A stretch of 36,681 bases of DNA from JBDTVS01 sp040007095 (GCA_040007095.1 JBDTVS010000124.1:1-36681), one strand, 5' to 3'; counted from the stretch's first letter, positions 23,515 to 31,805 are shown. The notes: generated by a model from the sequence alone, not told the origin. Numbers and translations: made by a program.

Positions 23515-25869
23515 TCAGTGGCTCCTTCTCTTCCATGTGACCGGGGTGCGGCCCGGCGGCGGGCTGTTGCAGATGTCGAACGTCTCGGGGTCCACGCGCA
23601 GCCGGCAGACGCGCGTGAGGTCCGGCTGCATGACCAGAAACTCACGGCGGGTTTCGAGCGAGTCGAAGAGCCGAAGTTGCTCGTCGTTGAGGTTGAGCAC
23701 CGTCCGGAACTTGTCGCGGTCGTAGTCGTCGGTCGGAATCGCGATCTTTGTCGCGCAGCTCTGGAGGACGAACGGCGTGATGGCAGCCGTATCGAGATCC
23801 TCCAGAGATTGCGTGATCAGCATCACGGAGACGTTCTGTTTCCGTCCGGCCTTCAGCCAGAACAGCAGATTGGCCTTGAGCGTCGGGTCCGTGACACTGA
23901 GCCAGACTTCCTCCATGAGTTCCAGCGTGGGCGTCAGCGATGCGGCCTGCCATTGCCGATCGCGGTAGAACAGCAGGCCGAAGAGAGGCTCGAGCAGCGT
24001 CTGGTGCTGCCGGTAGATCGATTCGAGGTTCAAGGCGATGACGTCGTGCGCGCGCAGCGTGTCGTCCAGGTTGTCGAACATTGAGCCATAGGGTCCACCC
24101 GCAATCCACGGCTTCAGCCGCTCACGCAGTTCGGAGGGCAACGTGTAATACAGGTCTGTCAGGCGCCGCGACGGTTTCTCGAGGAGCTCCTGAATCCGGT
24201 CACTGAGTTCCGCGCGCGCTTCGCCGGTAAGCGTGTAGCCATCGTGATCATGTCCGCGGAGCAGCGCCGCCACCCAGGACACGAGGAAGGTGTGTAGCGC
24301 GGGACTGGGCTCCCCCGCGAACGGATTCAGCCGCACCGACGGGTGCTCGAGGTCGAAGATCACCTCAACGCCGCCCAACGTGTCGACCAGGTGCTGGTAG
24401 CCGTGGCCGATCGTGTAGATCACGATGCGCTCATAGATGCGCCGGCCCCAGAGCGCCAGGGTATTGGCCGTAAATGTCTTCCCTCCACCAGTCTTGCCGA
24501 CGATGAGGATGTGCGGGTCGAGACCAATCGGGATATGTAGATAGAACGGCACCCCGTGCCGTGTTTCGAGCACCGCCATCGCCGGCTGCCCGTCCGCGTT
24601 CACCGGCGACCCGGGATGGATCGCGAACATCGCCGGGCTCATGTCCGCAAACGCCGTCGCCGGCTGCTCGATCGTCCGGATGTCGTGCGCGTAGTTACCT
24701 GGGACCAGCGCGAGCCAGGCGGGCACCGCGTTGTGAATTTCCTTCTTCAGCACGCCGTCGCGGTCGGTCATGACGGTGCGCGCGGCCGCTTCCGCGCGAT
24801 CCAATATTTTTATGTCTGTGCCAATCAGGACCAGAGTGAGGGAGAGCTCGCCAAAGAATGTGCCCTCGGTCGCCAGTTGCTTGAGGGCGTCGTTGTGAAT
24901 CGCCTCGAGCTGGACGTTTTCGGCGTGCTCCATCACCGGGAGGTTGGTTCGGTCCTTCGGGGCGGCGGCGATCTTGTGCGAGTCAATTCGCCGATTGAAG
25001 TAGAACAGCTGCCGCTTCGCCAGCCGGCGCCGCATCTCGTCGTCGGCAATGCGTCGCCATGTCAGACAGAGGATGAAGGCGCTTGGCAGACGCGCGAAGG
25101 CGTCCAGACAGCCCGCGGAGGTTTTGGGCGGCGGTTCCATCATCGACAGCACGCGCACGGAGGATGGGCCAATGCGCAGCTGGTGGCGTTCGTCGAAGAC
25201 GTCGTGCTCCGCGATCAAAGCGCCCACGTAGGTGTCGCGGGTGAGCCGCGGCCACGACTGCTCGCCATAGTTCACCAGCTGACGAAGGAGCCGGAAGATG
25301 GCGTGTTTGTCGAGGCGCGTCAGACCCAAGGCCGACAGTTGGGATTCGATCTCAAGGGCGGTCATCTCCAGCCCCTCAATGGCGCGCACGAGCTCGTTCT
25401 CGACGAACGTGATCACGCGCTCCGGGTAGAGGGCCTGTGTGAGCCGCTCCCGCACCGTCTCGGGGATCAGCGTGCCGGCGGTCACGGCCGCCGACAGCAG
25501 CACGAGAAACCGCTCCAGGACCCACGACGGCTGTTGATTCAGGAACAGGGCCCGCCGAGCGGCCGCCTGCGTCGTCGCGTCGGCACCGTCAGGGATGGCC
25601 ATGTCCGGCGCCGGGGACTTGATGAGGTATTCGACCAGCTGGTGCTGCGGCGAGAGCTGGCTGACGGCGGCCTCCATGCGCTTCGTCAGAGCGGCGAGCT
25701 CCGTGTGGTCCTTGCCTTCGCGATCAATGCCCGTCACGCGCCACGCGGCCACGACGTCGCCCCCGGTGGTGAGGAGCACGTGATCGGTCGGAAATCCCCA
25801 CGGGGCCATCTCCTGATGGAGCGTGCCGGCGTCGAACGTCTCGGCTTGCAGTCGTCGGAGGGTCTTCAT
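23515..25869 (-). CDS. virB4: T4SS ATPase VirB4/TrbE-like
   Basis: VirB4 is the largest T4SS ATPase, powering assembly and transfer from the inner membrane. The start at 25869 (MKTLRRLQAE) is chosen because it makes an ATGA overlap with virB3; an ATG 9 bases earlier is possible. The product is 784 aa, typical for TrbE. The N-terminal half contains the CagE/TrbE region. Walker A GKTGGGKT is at 458-465, followed by the GHGYQHLVDTLGG segment at about 488-500. The Walker B segment is TLELMEEVWLS at about 648-658, where the first acid of the usual DEAW is Glu, a conservative change. A final C-terminal region carries QSCATKIAIPT, as in other VirB4 proteins. Confidence 0.94.
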   Translation of the reverse strand: MKTLRRLQAETFDAGTLHQEMAPWGFPTDHVLLTTGGDVVAAWRVTGIDREGKDHTELAALTKRMEAAVSQLSPQHQLVEYLIKSPAPDMAIPDGADATTQAAARRALFLNQQPSWVLERFLVLLSAAVTAGTLIPETVRERLTQALYPERVITFVENELVRAIEGLEMTALEIESQLSALGLTRLDKHAIFRLLRQLVNYGEQSWPRLTRDTYVGALIAEHDVFDERHQLRIGPSSVRVLSMMEPPPKTSAGCLDAFARLPSAFILCLTWRRIADDEMRRRLAKRQLFYFNRRIDSHKIAAAPKDRTNLPVMEHAENVQLEAIHNDALKQLATEGTFFGELSLTLVLIGTDIKILDRAEAAARTVMTDRDGVLKKEIHNAVPAWLALVPGNYAHDIRTIEQPATAFADMSPAMFAIHPGSPVNADGQPAMAVLETRHGVPFYLHIPIGLDPHILIVGKTGGGKTFTANTLALWGRRIYERIVIYTIGHGYQHLVDTLGGVEVIFDLEHPSVRLNPFAGEPSPALHTFLVSWVAALLRGHDHDGYTLTGEARAELSDRIQELLEKPSRRLTDLYYTLPSELRERLKPWIAGGPYGSMFDNLDDTLRAHDVIALNLESIYRQHQTLLEPLFGLLFYRDRQWQAASLTPTLELMEEVWLSVTDPTLKANLLFWLKAGRKQNVSVMLITQSLEDLDTAAITPFVLQSCATKIAIPTDDYDRDKFRTVLNLNDEQLRLFDSLETRREFLVMQPDLTRVCRLRVDPETFDICNSPPPGRTPVTWKRRSH

Positions 25870-26174
25870 ACGATCCACACCTCGAGGGCATCACGCTTCG
25901 CGGCATCGAAGTGGCGGGGCCGCTGACGCGCCCGCCACCAGATCGTGAAGAAGTGCGGATCGATCTTGAGCATCTCTCGCGCGGAGAAATAGACCGACAG
26001 GCCGATGACGAATCCGGCCGGCACCGAGACCCACAACGGGGCCCACAAGTGGATCACCTGATGGCAGAACAGCCCGAGCGCCACAGCGACCATCGCAATC
26101 GGTCGCGTGACGCCCTTGGTGTGCAGCGGCTTCGTGATGGCCTTGAACGTCGTGCGTGTGATCGGCTCAGTCAT
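25866..26174 (-). CDS. virB3: T4SS membrane protein VirB3/TrbD-like
   Basis: VirB3 is a small inner-membrane partner of VirB4. The protein is 102 aa with two adjacent hydrophobic segments (IAMVAVALGLFCHQVIHLW and LWVSVPAGFVIGLSVYFSA, about residues 27-65). It starts near TRTTFKAITKPLHTKGVTRP, the usual R...FKAL.KP pattern before the first helix. A charged tail follows (KIDPHFFTIWWRARQR), comparable to the D...R...WxxR tails of TrbD. The ATG at 26174 is used because the earlier frame extension runs into virB2. It lies 10 bases after virB2 and overlaps virB4 by ATGA. Confidence 0.85.
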   Translation of the reverse strand: MTEPITRTTFKAITKPLHTKGVTRPIAMVAVALGLFCHQVIHLWAPLWVSVPAGFVIGLSVYFSAREMLKIDPHFFTIWWRARQRPRHFDAAKRDALEVWIV

Positions 26175-26184
26175 GGGCGTCGGT

Positions 26185-26487
26185 TCAAATGAGCGCGATG
26201 ACAGCGGCAATGAGATACACGCCGATCGCTCCGACGCCGACCTTCAAAAACTTGCCCTGGTGCTCGTGGCCGCCCCACATCATCCCGAAGAACGCGACCA
26301 TCAGGGCCGCCGGCGCCAACACCAAGAGCGAGGTCTGGATGATGTTCGAGACGGTGCGGGCCTGCGCGACAAAGACCTGCGCGTGTGCGACACGCGTGCT
26401 CGTCAGCATGATGATCAGCAGGCGCGCGAGGTGGTGTTGATGGTCGCGCCACAGGCGCGGAGCCGAGCGGGAGAGACGGTGCAGCAT
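26185..26487 (-). CDS. virB2: T4SS major pilin VirB2/TrbC-like
   Basis: VirB2 is the pilin subunit. The 100-aa precursor has a positively charged N-terminus (MLHRLSRSAPRLWRDHQHH), a signal peptide core LARLLIIMLTSTRVAHA with cleavage after the second alanine (AHA-Q), and two hydrophobic helices in the mature part (TSLLVLAPAALMVAFFGMMW and a final VGVGAIGVYLIAAVIALI). A short charged loop (GGHEHQGKFLK) separates them, the standard pilin layout. The start at 26487 has a strong GGAGG six bases upstream. It is the first gene of the transfer operon, so the promoter should lie in 26500-26650. Confidence 0.85.
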   Translation of the reverse strand: MLHRLSRSAPRLWRDHQHHLARLLIIMLTSTRVAHAQVFVAQARTVSNIIQTSLLVLAPAALMVAFFGMMWGGHEHQGKFLKVGVGAIGVYLIAAVIALI

Positions 26488-26493
26488 GTGAGA

Positions 26494-26498
26494 CCTCC
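26494..26498 (-). promoter_or_regulatory. Ribosome binding site of virB2
   Basis: GGAGG on the - strand, six bases before the ATG at 26487. It fixes that ATG as the start over an in-frame extension that would add 53 unrelated residues. Confidence 0.8.
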
Positions 26499-26569
26499 AG
26501 AAAACAATCTCAGTGAATGGCGCGCGCGCACCCAGATGCTCACGCGCTGAGAAGCTTACTGGAATGAGC

Positions 26570-26595
26570 CATAAATGTCTAGACGGACATTTATG
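26570..26595. promoter_or_regulatory. Perfect 10-bp inverted repeat upstream of the transfer operon, candidate operator
   Basis: CATAAATGTC and GACATTTATG form a perfect inverted repeat around a 6-base centre (TAGACG), located 82 bases upstream of the virB2 start. There is no T-run on either side, so a terminator is unlikely. A dimeric repressor or activator site controlling the transfer genes is the best reading. The regulator is not identifiable in this window. Confidence 0.6.
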
Positions 26596-26599
26596 ACTA

Positions 26600-27149
26600 T
26601 GAACGGGAGAGTTTGTCACAACGCTACGAATTGAATTCCTGGCCACATCTTTGCGATGTGTGCGTGTTGGTCGTCATCGGTCTCCGCTGTTCGCGGAGCC
26701 CGTCCGCTGCAGATCTTGACCTGGGATGACCGCCGACACCCCAGCGCCCCGCGCGCCGTGATCCAGCAAGGCCGCTGCGATCAGCACCAATGCGGGCGGT
26801 ACTCGAGCTCCATCTCGAACGGCGAGCGCGGGATGATGGTACGCTTCGATTCGGAGGACGAGTTCCAGGCATTCCTGGCGCGTGGCTTAGCCGAGAAGCG
26901 CTGATGCCGCATCTAGCGTTCTGCGCGAATTGCAGGTCGGATCGGCTGGACCTCACGGGCGCGGGTTTCGAGCGGGATCACGGTGCGCTGCTATCCCTGT
27001 ACCAAGAGCTTTCCGGTCGGGCGGCGTGATCTTGGGACAGGTGGATGTCCTCGACGGGGCAACGTCGAAGGTGGAGTCGTGATTACACGGTCGAGGGAAG
27101 ATGCGAAGGTCAAGGCCAAACAGGTCACGGAGAAGGTTTCACGACACTG
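26600..27149. other. Region with only short possible reading frames
   Basis: Two short + strand frames overlap by TGATG. One runs from a GTG at 26758 to 26904 (48 aa, ending RFDSEDEFQAFLARGLAEKR). The other runs from an ATG at 26904 to 27029 (41 aa, MPHLAFCANCRSDRLDLTGA), with a CxxC pair. The overlap and composition suggest genuine small genes, but no family or ribosome site was recognised. The rest of the interval shows no convincing coding sequence. Confidence 0.3.
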
Positions 27150-27416
27150 ATGACGACGACGAATGACGTGCCTCAGGCCGGGAGGATGACGCTTCACCAG
27201 GTGCTCGAGCGCGCGGCCGAGATGCAGGTGGGCGAACGATGGCGGGTGTTTCAGGACGTGTGCGGCGGACACCACGATCCGAACGCGCTGCCGCCCGTGA
27301 CGACGGGCGGCGTGCCGACGTCGCCGCACTATTGCCCGGTCTGCTTCACGGTCTTCGGCCCAGCGAGCTTCCGGATGTGGAACCCACCAACGCGGACTGG
27401 GATTGCCGAGCCATGA
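27150..27416 (+). CDS. Small protein with a possible zinc-binding cluster, function unknown
   Basis: An 88-aa protein from an ATG at 27150. It has a helical N-terminal half (MTLHQVLERAAEMQVGERWR), then VCGGHHDPNALPP and PHYCPVCFTVF, so cysteines and histidines could bind a metal (C..HH..CxxC). No family was recognised. There is no clear ribosome site. It lies between the transfer operon and the IS element, with no same-strand partner other than the short frames upstream. It may be a small regulatory or accessory gene of the element; the coding call itself is moderate. Confidence 0.4.
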   Translation: MTTTNDVPQAGRMTLHQVLERAAEMQVGERWRVFQDVCGGHHDPNALPPVTTGGVPTSPHYCPVCFTVFGPASFRMWNPPTRTGIAEP

Positions 27417-27770
27417 GGCAAGCGCGATTCGGGTGAACCACGTCAACGCCATCGAAGGCGTGCGTAGCCCGACCGATGACTCGCCATCGACTCCCAGTGT
27501 TCGCGGTCGCCATCGGGGAACCACCGGAAGAATTCTTTCAGTCGGGTGTCGAGCGCGCGAGCGAACGTCGCGCGTTCCACCCTCCCATCGAACCGAACCT
27601 CATATGGGTGGGATTCTTTGAAGTGCGGCTAGCTATCGTTGTGGAAAAGGATGCGCAGACGTTGCTATCCCTCCGGATGGGTGAGCTCAAGGATGCAGAT
27701 CGCAGGCTTGAGCCAGAGCTCGACCGGGCGTTCGCCGGCCCACGGTTGGTCGATGCGGGCGAGTCACGAG

Positions 27771-27776
27771 ATGAAT
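27771..27776. repeat. Left copy of the 6-bp target-site duplication (ATGAAT)
   Basis: ATGAAT directly precedes the left terminal repeat; the same six bases follow the right terminal repeat at 29721-29726. Confidence 0.8.
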
Positions 27777-29720
27777 CTGAAGTTCCGCGTAGTGTTTTGT
27801 CACTTTCGATAGCTTTCAGGCCAGAATCGTAGCGATTGTGACTGGATCGAGTGTCAATATGTAGTGAGTAATGGCCCTTGTACTCGCGGCCGCACTCGTG
27901 TACAGTCTCGGCCATGCCCAAGCGCCGAGGCGCGGTCCACGTGGTGACCACCACGCGTCATCACAAAGGGAAGACATACCACAGCCATTTACTGTGCCGC
28001 AGTTATCGCGAAGGACCCCGTGTGCGCAAGGAGACGGTGGGAAACCTGTCGCATTTGCCCGACCCGATCATCGCGTTGATTCGACGGGCGCTGCAGGGGG
28101 ACACGCTGGTGTCTGCCGACCAGTTCGAGATTGTCCGGTCGCGGCCGCATGGGGACGGTCAGGCGGTGCTCACCGCGATGGATCGCCTGAGATTCTCGCG
28201 GCTCCTGTCGGCGCGCCGGTGTCCCGAAGCGGACCTGGTGATGGCGATGGTCGCCGCCCGCGTCATCGCGCCGCAGACCAAACTGGCGACGACCCGCTGG
28301 TGGCAGACGCGGACGCTGGCCGAAGACCTCGGCGTGCAGCACGCGAGCGAAGACGATCTGTATGCGGCGATGGATTGGTTGCTGGCCCGCCAGGAGCGCA
28401 TTGAGCAGACACTCGCCGCGCGCCATCTCACGCCTGGCGGCGTGGTCTTGTACGACTTGACCTCGAGCTACTTTGAGGGCACGACGTGTCCGCTGGCGAA
28501 GCGGGGCCACAATCGCGACGGCAAGCGCGACAAGCTGCAAGTCAATTACGGGCTGGTGACCGATGGGCACGGCCGCCCAGTGGCCGTCTCGGTGTTCGAG
28601 GGCAACGTCGCCGACCCGACGACCCTGGTGCCCCAAGTGCAGCGGCTGCGGGAGCGGATGGGGGTCCACGACGCGATCCTCGTCGGCGACCGCGGTATGA
28701 TTTCGCAGAAGGCCATCGAGACGCTGACGACGCTCGACGGCGTGGCGTGGATCACGGCGCTCAAGAGTCCGCAAATCCAGCGGCTGCTGGCCAACGGCGC
28801 GCTCCAACTCGGTCTCTTCGATGACCGCAATCTGTTTGAGCTGACCGACCCCGCCTATCCGGGCGAACGCCTGATGGCCTGCCGCAATCACGCCCTCGCG
28901 AAGCGGCGTGCGCACAAACGCCAGGATCTGCTCGCCGCGACGGTCGCTGAACTTGAACCCCTCCAACGACGAGTGGCGAAGGGTCGGCTGCGCGGCCGCG
29001 CCGAGATCGGGCTGCGCGTGGGCCGCGTCATCAACAAATACAAGGTCGCGAAGCACTTCGCGGTGACGATCACGGATGGGACGTTCGAGTGGACGGTGCG
29101 CACCGCCCGCGTCGACGCGGAAGCGGCCCTCGACGGCATCTATCTGATTCGGACCAATGTGCCCGCGGCGACGATGAGTGCCGAAGATGCGGTGCGCCAC
29201 TACAAGGCCCTCAGTCAGGTCGAACGGGCGTTTCGATCCCTGAAGACGATCGATCTGCATGTCCGCCCGATTCATCATCACCTGGCGGACCGCGTGCGCA
29301 GTCACATCTTCCTCTGCATGCTGGCCTATTACGTCGAGTGGCACATGCGCGAAGCCTGGCGGGCGCTGATGTTTGCGGACGAGGATCAGCACGCCAAGAC
29401 GACGCGCGATCCGGTCGCGCCGGCGAAACGGTCGGCGGCGGCCGACCAGAAAGCGGCCTCGCATGAGCTCGCCGACGGCACGATGGTACACAGCTTCCAG
29501 ACGCTCTTGCAGGATCTCAGCGCGATCGTCCGCAATCAGTGTCGTACGCGCGGGGACGACGACAGCCCCACGTTCATGGCCACGACCACGCCCACACCCG
29601 AACAGCGACGCGCGTTGGCGTTACTGAAACGGATCGCGTAGTCAGTAACGCGTACGACGGATTCGCGCGTAAGTGCTACGGCAAATGGGAGATCCACGGT
29701 CCGCGAGTGTGGAACTTCAG
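27777..29720 (+). mobile_element. Intact IS1634/IS4-superfamily insertion sequence
   Basis: A 1944-bp element carrying one transposase gene. The ends are perfect 10-bp inverted repeats (CTGAAGTTCC at 27777-27786 and GGAACTTCAG at 29711-29720). It is flanked by a 6-bp direct duplication, ATGAAT, at 27771-27776 and 29721-29726. IS1634-type elements make duplications of about this size. Both ends and the duplication are undamaged, so the insertion is recent relative to the decay around it. Confidence 0.88.
27914..29641 (+). CDS. DDE transposase of IS1634/IS4 type
   Basis: A 575-aa transposase that cuts and joins the element's ends. The DDE triad is visible: D181 in VVLYDLTSSYFEG, D259 in ILVGDRGMIS, and E437 in ALSQVERAFRSLKT, followed by DLHVRPIHHH and HIFLCMLAYYVEWHM, the typical IS1634 tail. 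A long insert lies between the second Asp and the Glu, as in the IS4 superfamily. The ATG at 27914 is used (MPKRRGAVHV) because the upstream in-frame codons do not look coding. No frameshift or stop was found, so it is probably active. It is the only gene of the element. Confidence 0.93.
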   Translation: MPKRRGAVHVVTTTRHHKGKTYHSHLLCRSYREGPRVRKETVGNLSHLPDPIIALIRRALQGDTLVSADQFEIVRSRPHGDGQAVLTAMDRLRFSRLLSARRCPEADLVMAMVAARVIAPQTKLATTRWWQTRTLAEDLGVQHASEDDLYAAMDWLLARQERIEQTLAARHLTPGGVVLYDLTSSYFEGTTCPLAKRGHNRDGKRDKLQVNYGLVTDGHGRPVAVSVFEGNVADPTTLVPQVQRLRERMGVHDAILVGDRGMISQKAIETLTTLDGVAWITALKSPQIQRLLANGALQLGLFDDRNLFELTDPAYPGERLMACRNHALAKRRAHKRQDLLAATVAELEPLQRRVAKGRLRGRAEIGLRVGRVINKYKVAKHFAVTITDGTFEWTVRTARVDAEAALDGIYLIRTNVPAATMSAEDAVRHYKALSQVERAFRSLKTIDLHVRPIHHHLADRVRSHIFLCMLAYYVEWHMREAWRALMFADEDQHAKTTRDPVAPAKRSAAADQKAASHELADGTMVHSFQTLLQDLSAIVRNQCRTRGDDDSPTFMATTTPTPEQRRALALLKRIA

Positions 29721-29726
29721 ATGAAT
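29721..29726. repeat. Right copy of the 6-bp target-site duplication (ATGAAT)
   Basis: ATGAAT directly follows the right terminal repeat and matches the copy at 27771-27776. Joining the two flanks at this repeat restores a continuous reading frame on the - strand. Confidence 0.8.
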
Positions 29727-29857
29727 GCCTCGAGTGGATCGTTCGCGACGTTGGACGCCTTGCCGTTGAGTGCGTCACTCCCGACGACGACCCCGCAGGG
29801 TTGCCACCCGTGGCGCGGTTCACCGAGTTCCCATCGGATGTGCTGAGGTGTAGTCAT

Positions 29858-30149
29858 AGGAGACCGGCAGAACATGTGACGACCGGCGTGCGGAATCTGC
29901 GCGGGCTCAGATCGGCAGGACAGTCGCGAAGTCGATAGTTCCGATGGCCCAGCGCGTGTCCAGCACCACACGTGCACCAACCATAGATCTTGTTTTCATA
30001 GGGCTCTTCTTCTTACGCATCAAGGCCAACGGCCTGGAATGTCAGCGAAGCGAGCACGACCACGAAACCAGCGAACATCCAACTGACCTGTTGTCTCCAT
30101 CCGAACTCTGTCGGGCTCAACCCACGAGCGCGATGTATCTGATCGAGAA
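29858..30149. other. Intergenic stretch with a possible short membrane-protein tail on the - strand
   Basis: On the - strand an open stretch ending near 30013 reads SPTEFGWRQQVSWMFAGFVV, then a further hydrophobic run to VGLDA. That would be a 35-aa single-helix protein if a TTG is used as start. There is no ATG, so this may be a remnant. Nothing else was seen. Confidence 0.2.
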
Positions 30150-30174
30150 AGGCCGGAGCGCGACGCCCCGGCCT
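30147..30174 (-). terminator. Probable terminator of the 30182-30487 gene
   Basis: On the - strand, AGGCCGG and CCGGCCT form a 7-bp GC-rich stem (30150-30156 with 30168-30174) and are followed by TTTCT. It lies 8 bases beyond the stop codon of the gene it would terminate. The T-run is short, so strength is uncertain. Confidence 0.45.
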
Positions 30175-30181
30175 GTGGGCT

Positions 30182-30487
30182 CTACGACGCGATGGCCGGC
30201 GCGCCCGCCCACCTGGCGTAGGCGTCAAGGATGAGGTCGCGGATACGTTCCTGCGCCACGGGGTCGGTGATCGGACGCAGAAGAGCAAAGCTGCGGCGTT
30301 CCGCGTTGACGGTGTACTGGCGCGCGGGAAACGTTATGTTACGACGCGAGCTGCCGCCCCGCGTCTCCCACACCGAGAAGCCGATCAACTTGAGCCCGTC
30401 GAGCGGCCCGTCGTTGAAGTGCAGTTCGGCGTCAGCCAGCTTTCCCGGGGGGTTGCCTTTGTCGTTCGGGGTGAATCGTACGGTCAT
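30182..30487 (-). CDS. Small accessory protein of unknown function
   Basis: A 101-aa soluble protein starting at an ATG at 30487 with GAGG upstream. The sequence has a mixed strand/helix pattern: MTVRFTPNDKGNPPGKLADA, then LDGLKLIGFSVWETRGG, NITFPARQYTVNAERRSFAL and a C-terminal helix RIRDLILDAYARWAG. Small proteins with this LIGFxVWE...FPARQY...FALLRP pattern seem familiar from plasmids and integrative elements, but I know no function for them. It has its own probable terminator and no adjoining same-strand gene, so it is likely a single-gene unit. Confidence 0.65.
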   Translation of the reverse strand: MTVRFTPNDKGNPPGKLADAELHFNDGPLDGLKLIGFSVWETRGGSSRRNITFPARQYTVNAERRSFALLRPITDPVAQERIRDLILDAYARWAGAPAIAS

Positions 30488-31029
30488 GGTGTCCTCGCCT
30501 TCTGTTCTGGTCCGCGTGTATCGCGGCTCCTTCGCAGAACAAGGAGCCCGTACACGCCGGCAGTCAGCGAGGCGGCCGGCCGCGTAGGCTGGAGCCAATG
30601 CGAGGGAGTGACAGATGCGTTTCAGGCTGGCGCGATCCGAAGCGGCGAAGGCCGTGAAGCGCGGACGGTGGGCGAGCGTCTGGCGAGGATGTGACGGAAG
30701 ATACCGCGACGGGTAACAGGCCGCCTACACCTGGCGCGAAGGAACAACTTCATGCCCGGCGGAAGCTTGCCGATAGCGATTTCATGCACGGCGTTGATCG
30801 CAAGGTCGGCGATCTCGTCGTCGGTGTCGGTGCGCGCGCCACGCCATCGAATAGCTCTACACTTGCCCGTTACACAGGAGTTGAGAGTCCGTGGCGCTGA
30901 AGTCTCGCGGATACAGCATGTTGCAGCAATCGATTCGTTGACCGGGCCCCAGGGGGGCGCCGAACGCCGCGGGCACGGCGTGATCGGCGCCCCTTGCCGA
31001 AGTCGACCAAAGGAGACGGATTGGCTGGG
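30488..31029. other. Gap with one coding-like remnant on the - strand
   Basis: On the - strand between about 30880 and 30742 an open frame reads CRAIRWRGARTDTDDEIADL and then AINAVHEIAIGKLPPGMKLF. That composition looks protein-like, but it has no ATG and runs on into arginine-rich sequence, so it is probably a gene fragment. No promoter, repeat or RNA was recognised in the remainder. Confidence 0.25.
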
Positions 31030-31620
31030 CTACTTGAACCTCTGTGCGACAGCCGTCGAGCAGCCGGTGCTGTATAGATCGCCGTTGATGTTGTAGAAGG
31101 CATTGGTCCCGGCCGAGGTGAGATGGTCGGTGCCGTTGAGGGTCACCGTGTGCGTCACGGTTTGCCAGCCCGCGAAGAACCCTGGAGAAATCGGTAAGCT
31201 CGGGTCGAACGTGGGTGTACCAGGCAAGTTCGCCGGCGTATCGAAGAGGAGCAGGGCGACGAAGTCCTGCGCATAGGTCCGCTTACCGTGGCGTGTCCAC
31301 GTGCCGTGACCCGCACCACGCTGACCAGGCGCGAACGCTAGGGCGCTCTCGCTCAGCGTGCCGCCCTCGTGAAATGTCACCAGGGAATGGGTGGCGGGGC
31401 CCAGCGGGAGGTTCGTGTCGCAGTTGCGCACTGTCACCTGCACTGTCCAGACACCGACAATCCCCTTGCGAGCCTCGTGCTCACGATTGGCGTCGTCGCC
31501 CGACTGTGCGCTCACTGTGCGACCTGTTGCCGCGAGCAGCACGCCAGCCAAGCCGAGCATGGCGACTGTCCGCCAACCGCGGAACCCGCCCGATGTCTTC
31601 CTCGAAGTGTTCCAGATCAT
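31030..31620 (-). CDS. Secreted lipocalin-like protein of unknown function
   Basis: A 196-aa exported protein with a signal peptide (WRTVAMLGLAGVLLAATGRT, then VSAQ with cleavage after Ala near residue 38). The mature part is beta-rich: GIVGVWTVQVTVRNCD, SLVTFHEGGTLSESALAFAP, GHGTWTRHGKRTYAQDFVAL, and a final NINGDLYSTGCSTAVAQRF. This GxWxVxV...FxxGGTLxES...GxWxxxGxR layout is lipocalin-like and I recall it in small secreted proteins of Acidobacteriota. The substrate is unknown. It is divergent from the regulator at 31806, with a 185-base shared upstream region, so that regulator could control it. Confidence 0.72.
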   Translation of the reverse strand: MIWNTSRKTSGGFRGWRTVAMLGLAGVLLAATGRTVSAQSGDDANREHEARKGIVGVWTVQVTVRNCDTNLPLGPATHSLVTFHEGGTLSESALAFAPGQRGAGHGTWTRHGKRTYAQDFVALLLFDTPANLPGTPTFDPSLPISPGFFAGWQTVTHTVTLNGTDHLTSAGTNAFYNINGDLYSTGCSTAVAQRFK

Positions 31621-31805
31621 GATCTCTCTCCCTCTGGTCGCATCCGATCAGCGTCGTCATGACGCTGGGCCAGGGCTCCAGTTCGCGGCCATCCTCGGCC
31701 GACACACGCGGTTGTGACCATGGACGGCGTCTGGAAAATCCCTGAAATCCTCCTGGAACGGTAAGTGCCAGACCACGCTCGACTTGTGACATCCTAGAGC
31801 GTCGC

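Larger units (their letters stand above)
27443..29857 (-). pseudogene. Decayed small-protein gene interrupted by the IS element
   Basis: Removing the IS (27777-29720) and one target copy joins two - strand stretches in one frame, because the 1950 bases inserted are exactly 650 codons. The joined reading starts at an ATG at 29857 (MTTPQHIRWELGEPRHGWQP) and passes SNVANDPLEAFI into the insertion. On the other side it continues through ERPVELWLKPAICILELTHP and RVERATFARALDTRLKEFF, ending at a TGA at 27443-27445. Three in-frame stops (one TGA, two TAG) interrupt it. The NDPLEA and LExxHPxG patterns resemble a family of short proteins I cannot name. It is non-functional in its present form. Confidence 0.5.

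Noticed and set aside
24556..25926. 456-codon frame on the + strand
   Set aside because: It is fully antisense to virB4, which has clear ATPase motifs; the composition is rich in Arg, Asp and His as expected for a shadow.
27476..27832. + strand frame of 118 codons at the left IS end
   Set aside because: It runs across the left IS boundary, and the opposite strand carries a frame that continues on the far side of the IS, so the - strand is the better coding choice.
27989..29491. 500-codon frame on the - strand within the IS element
   Set aside because: It is antisense to the transposase, whose DDE motifs are intact. No domain was recognised in the antisense product.
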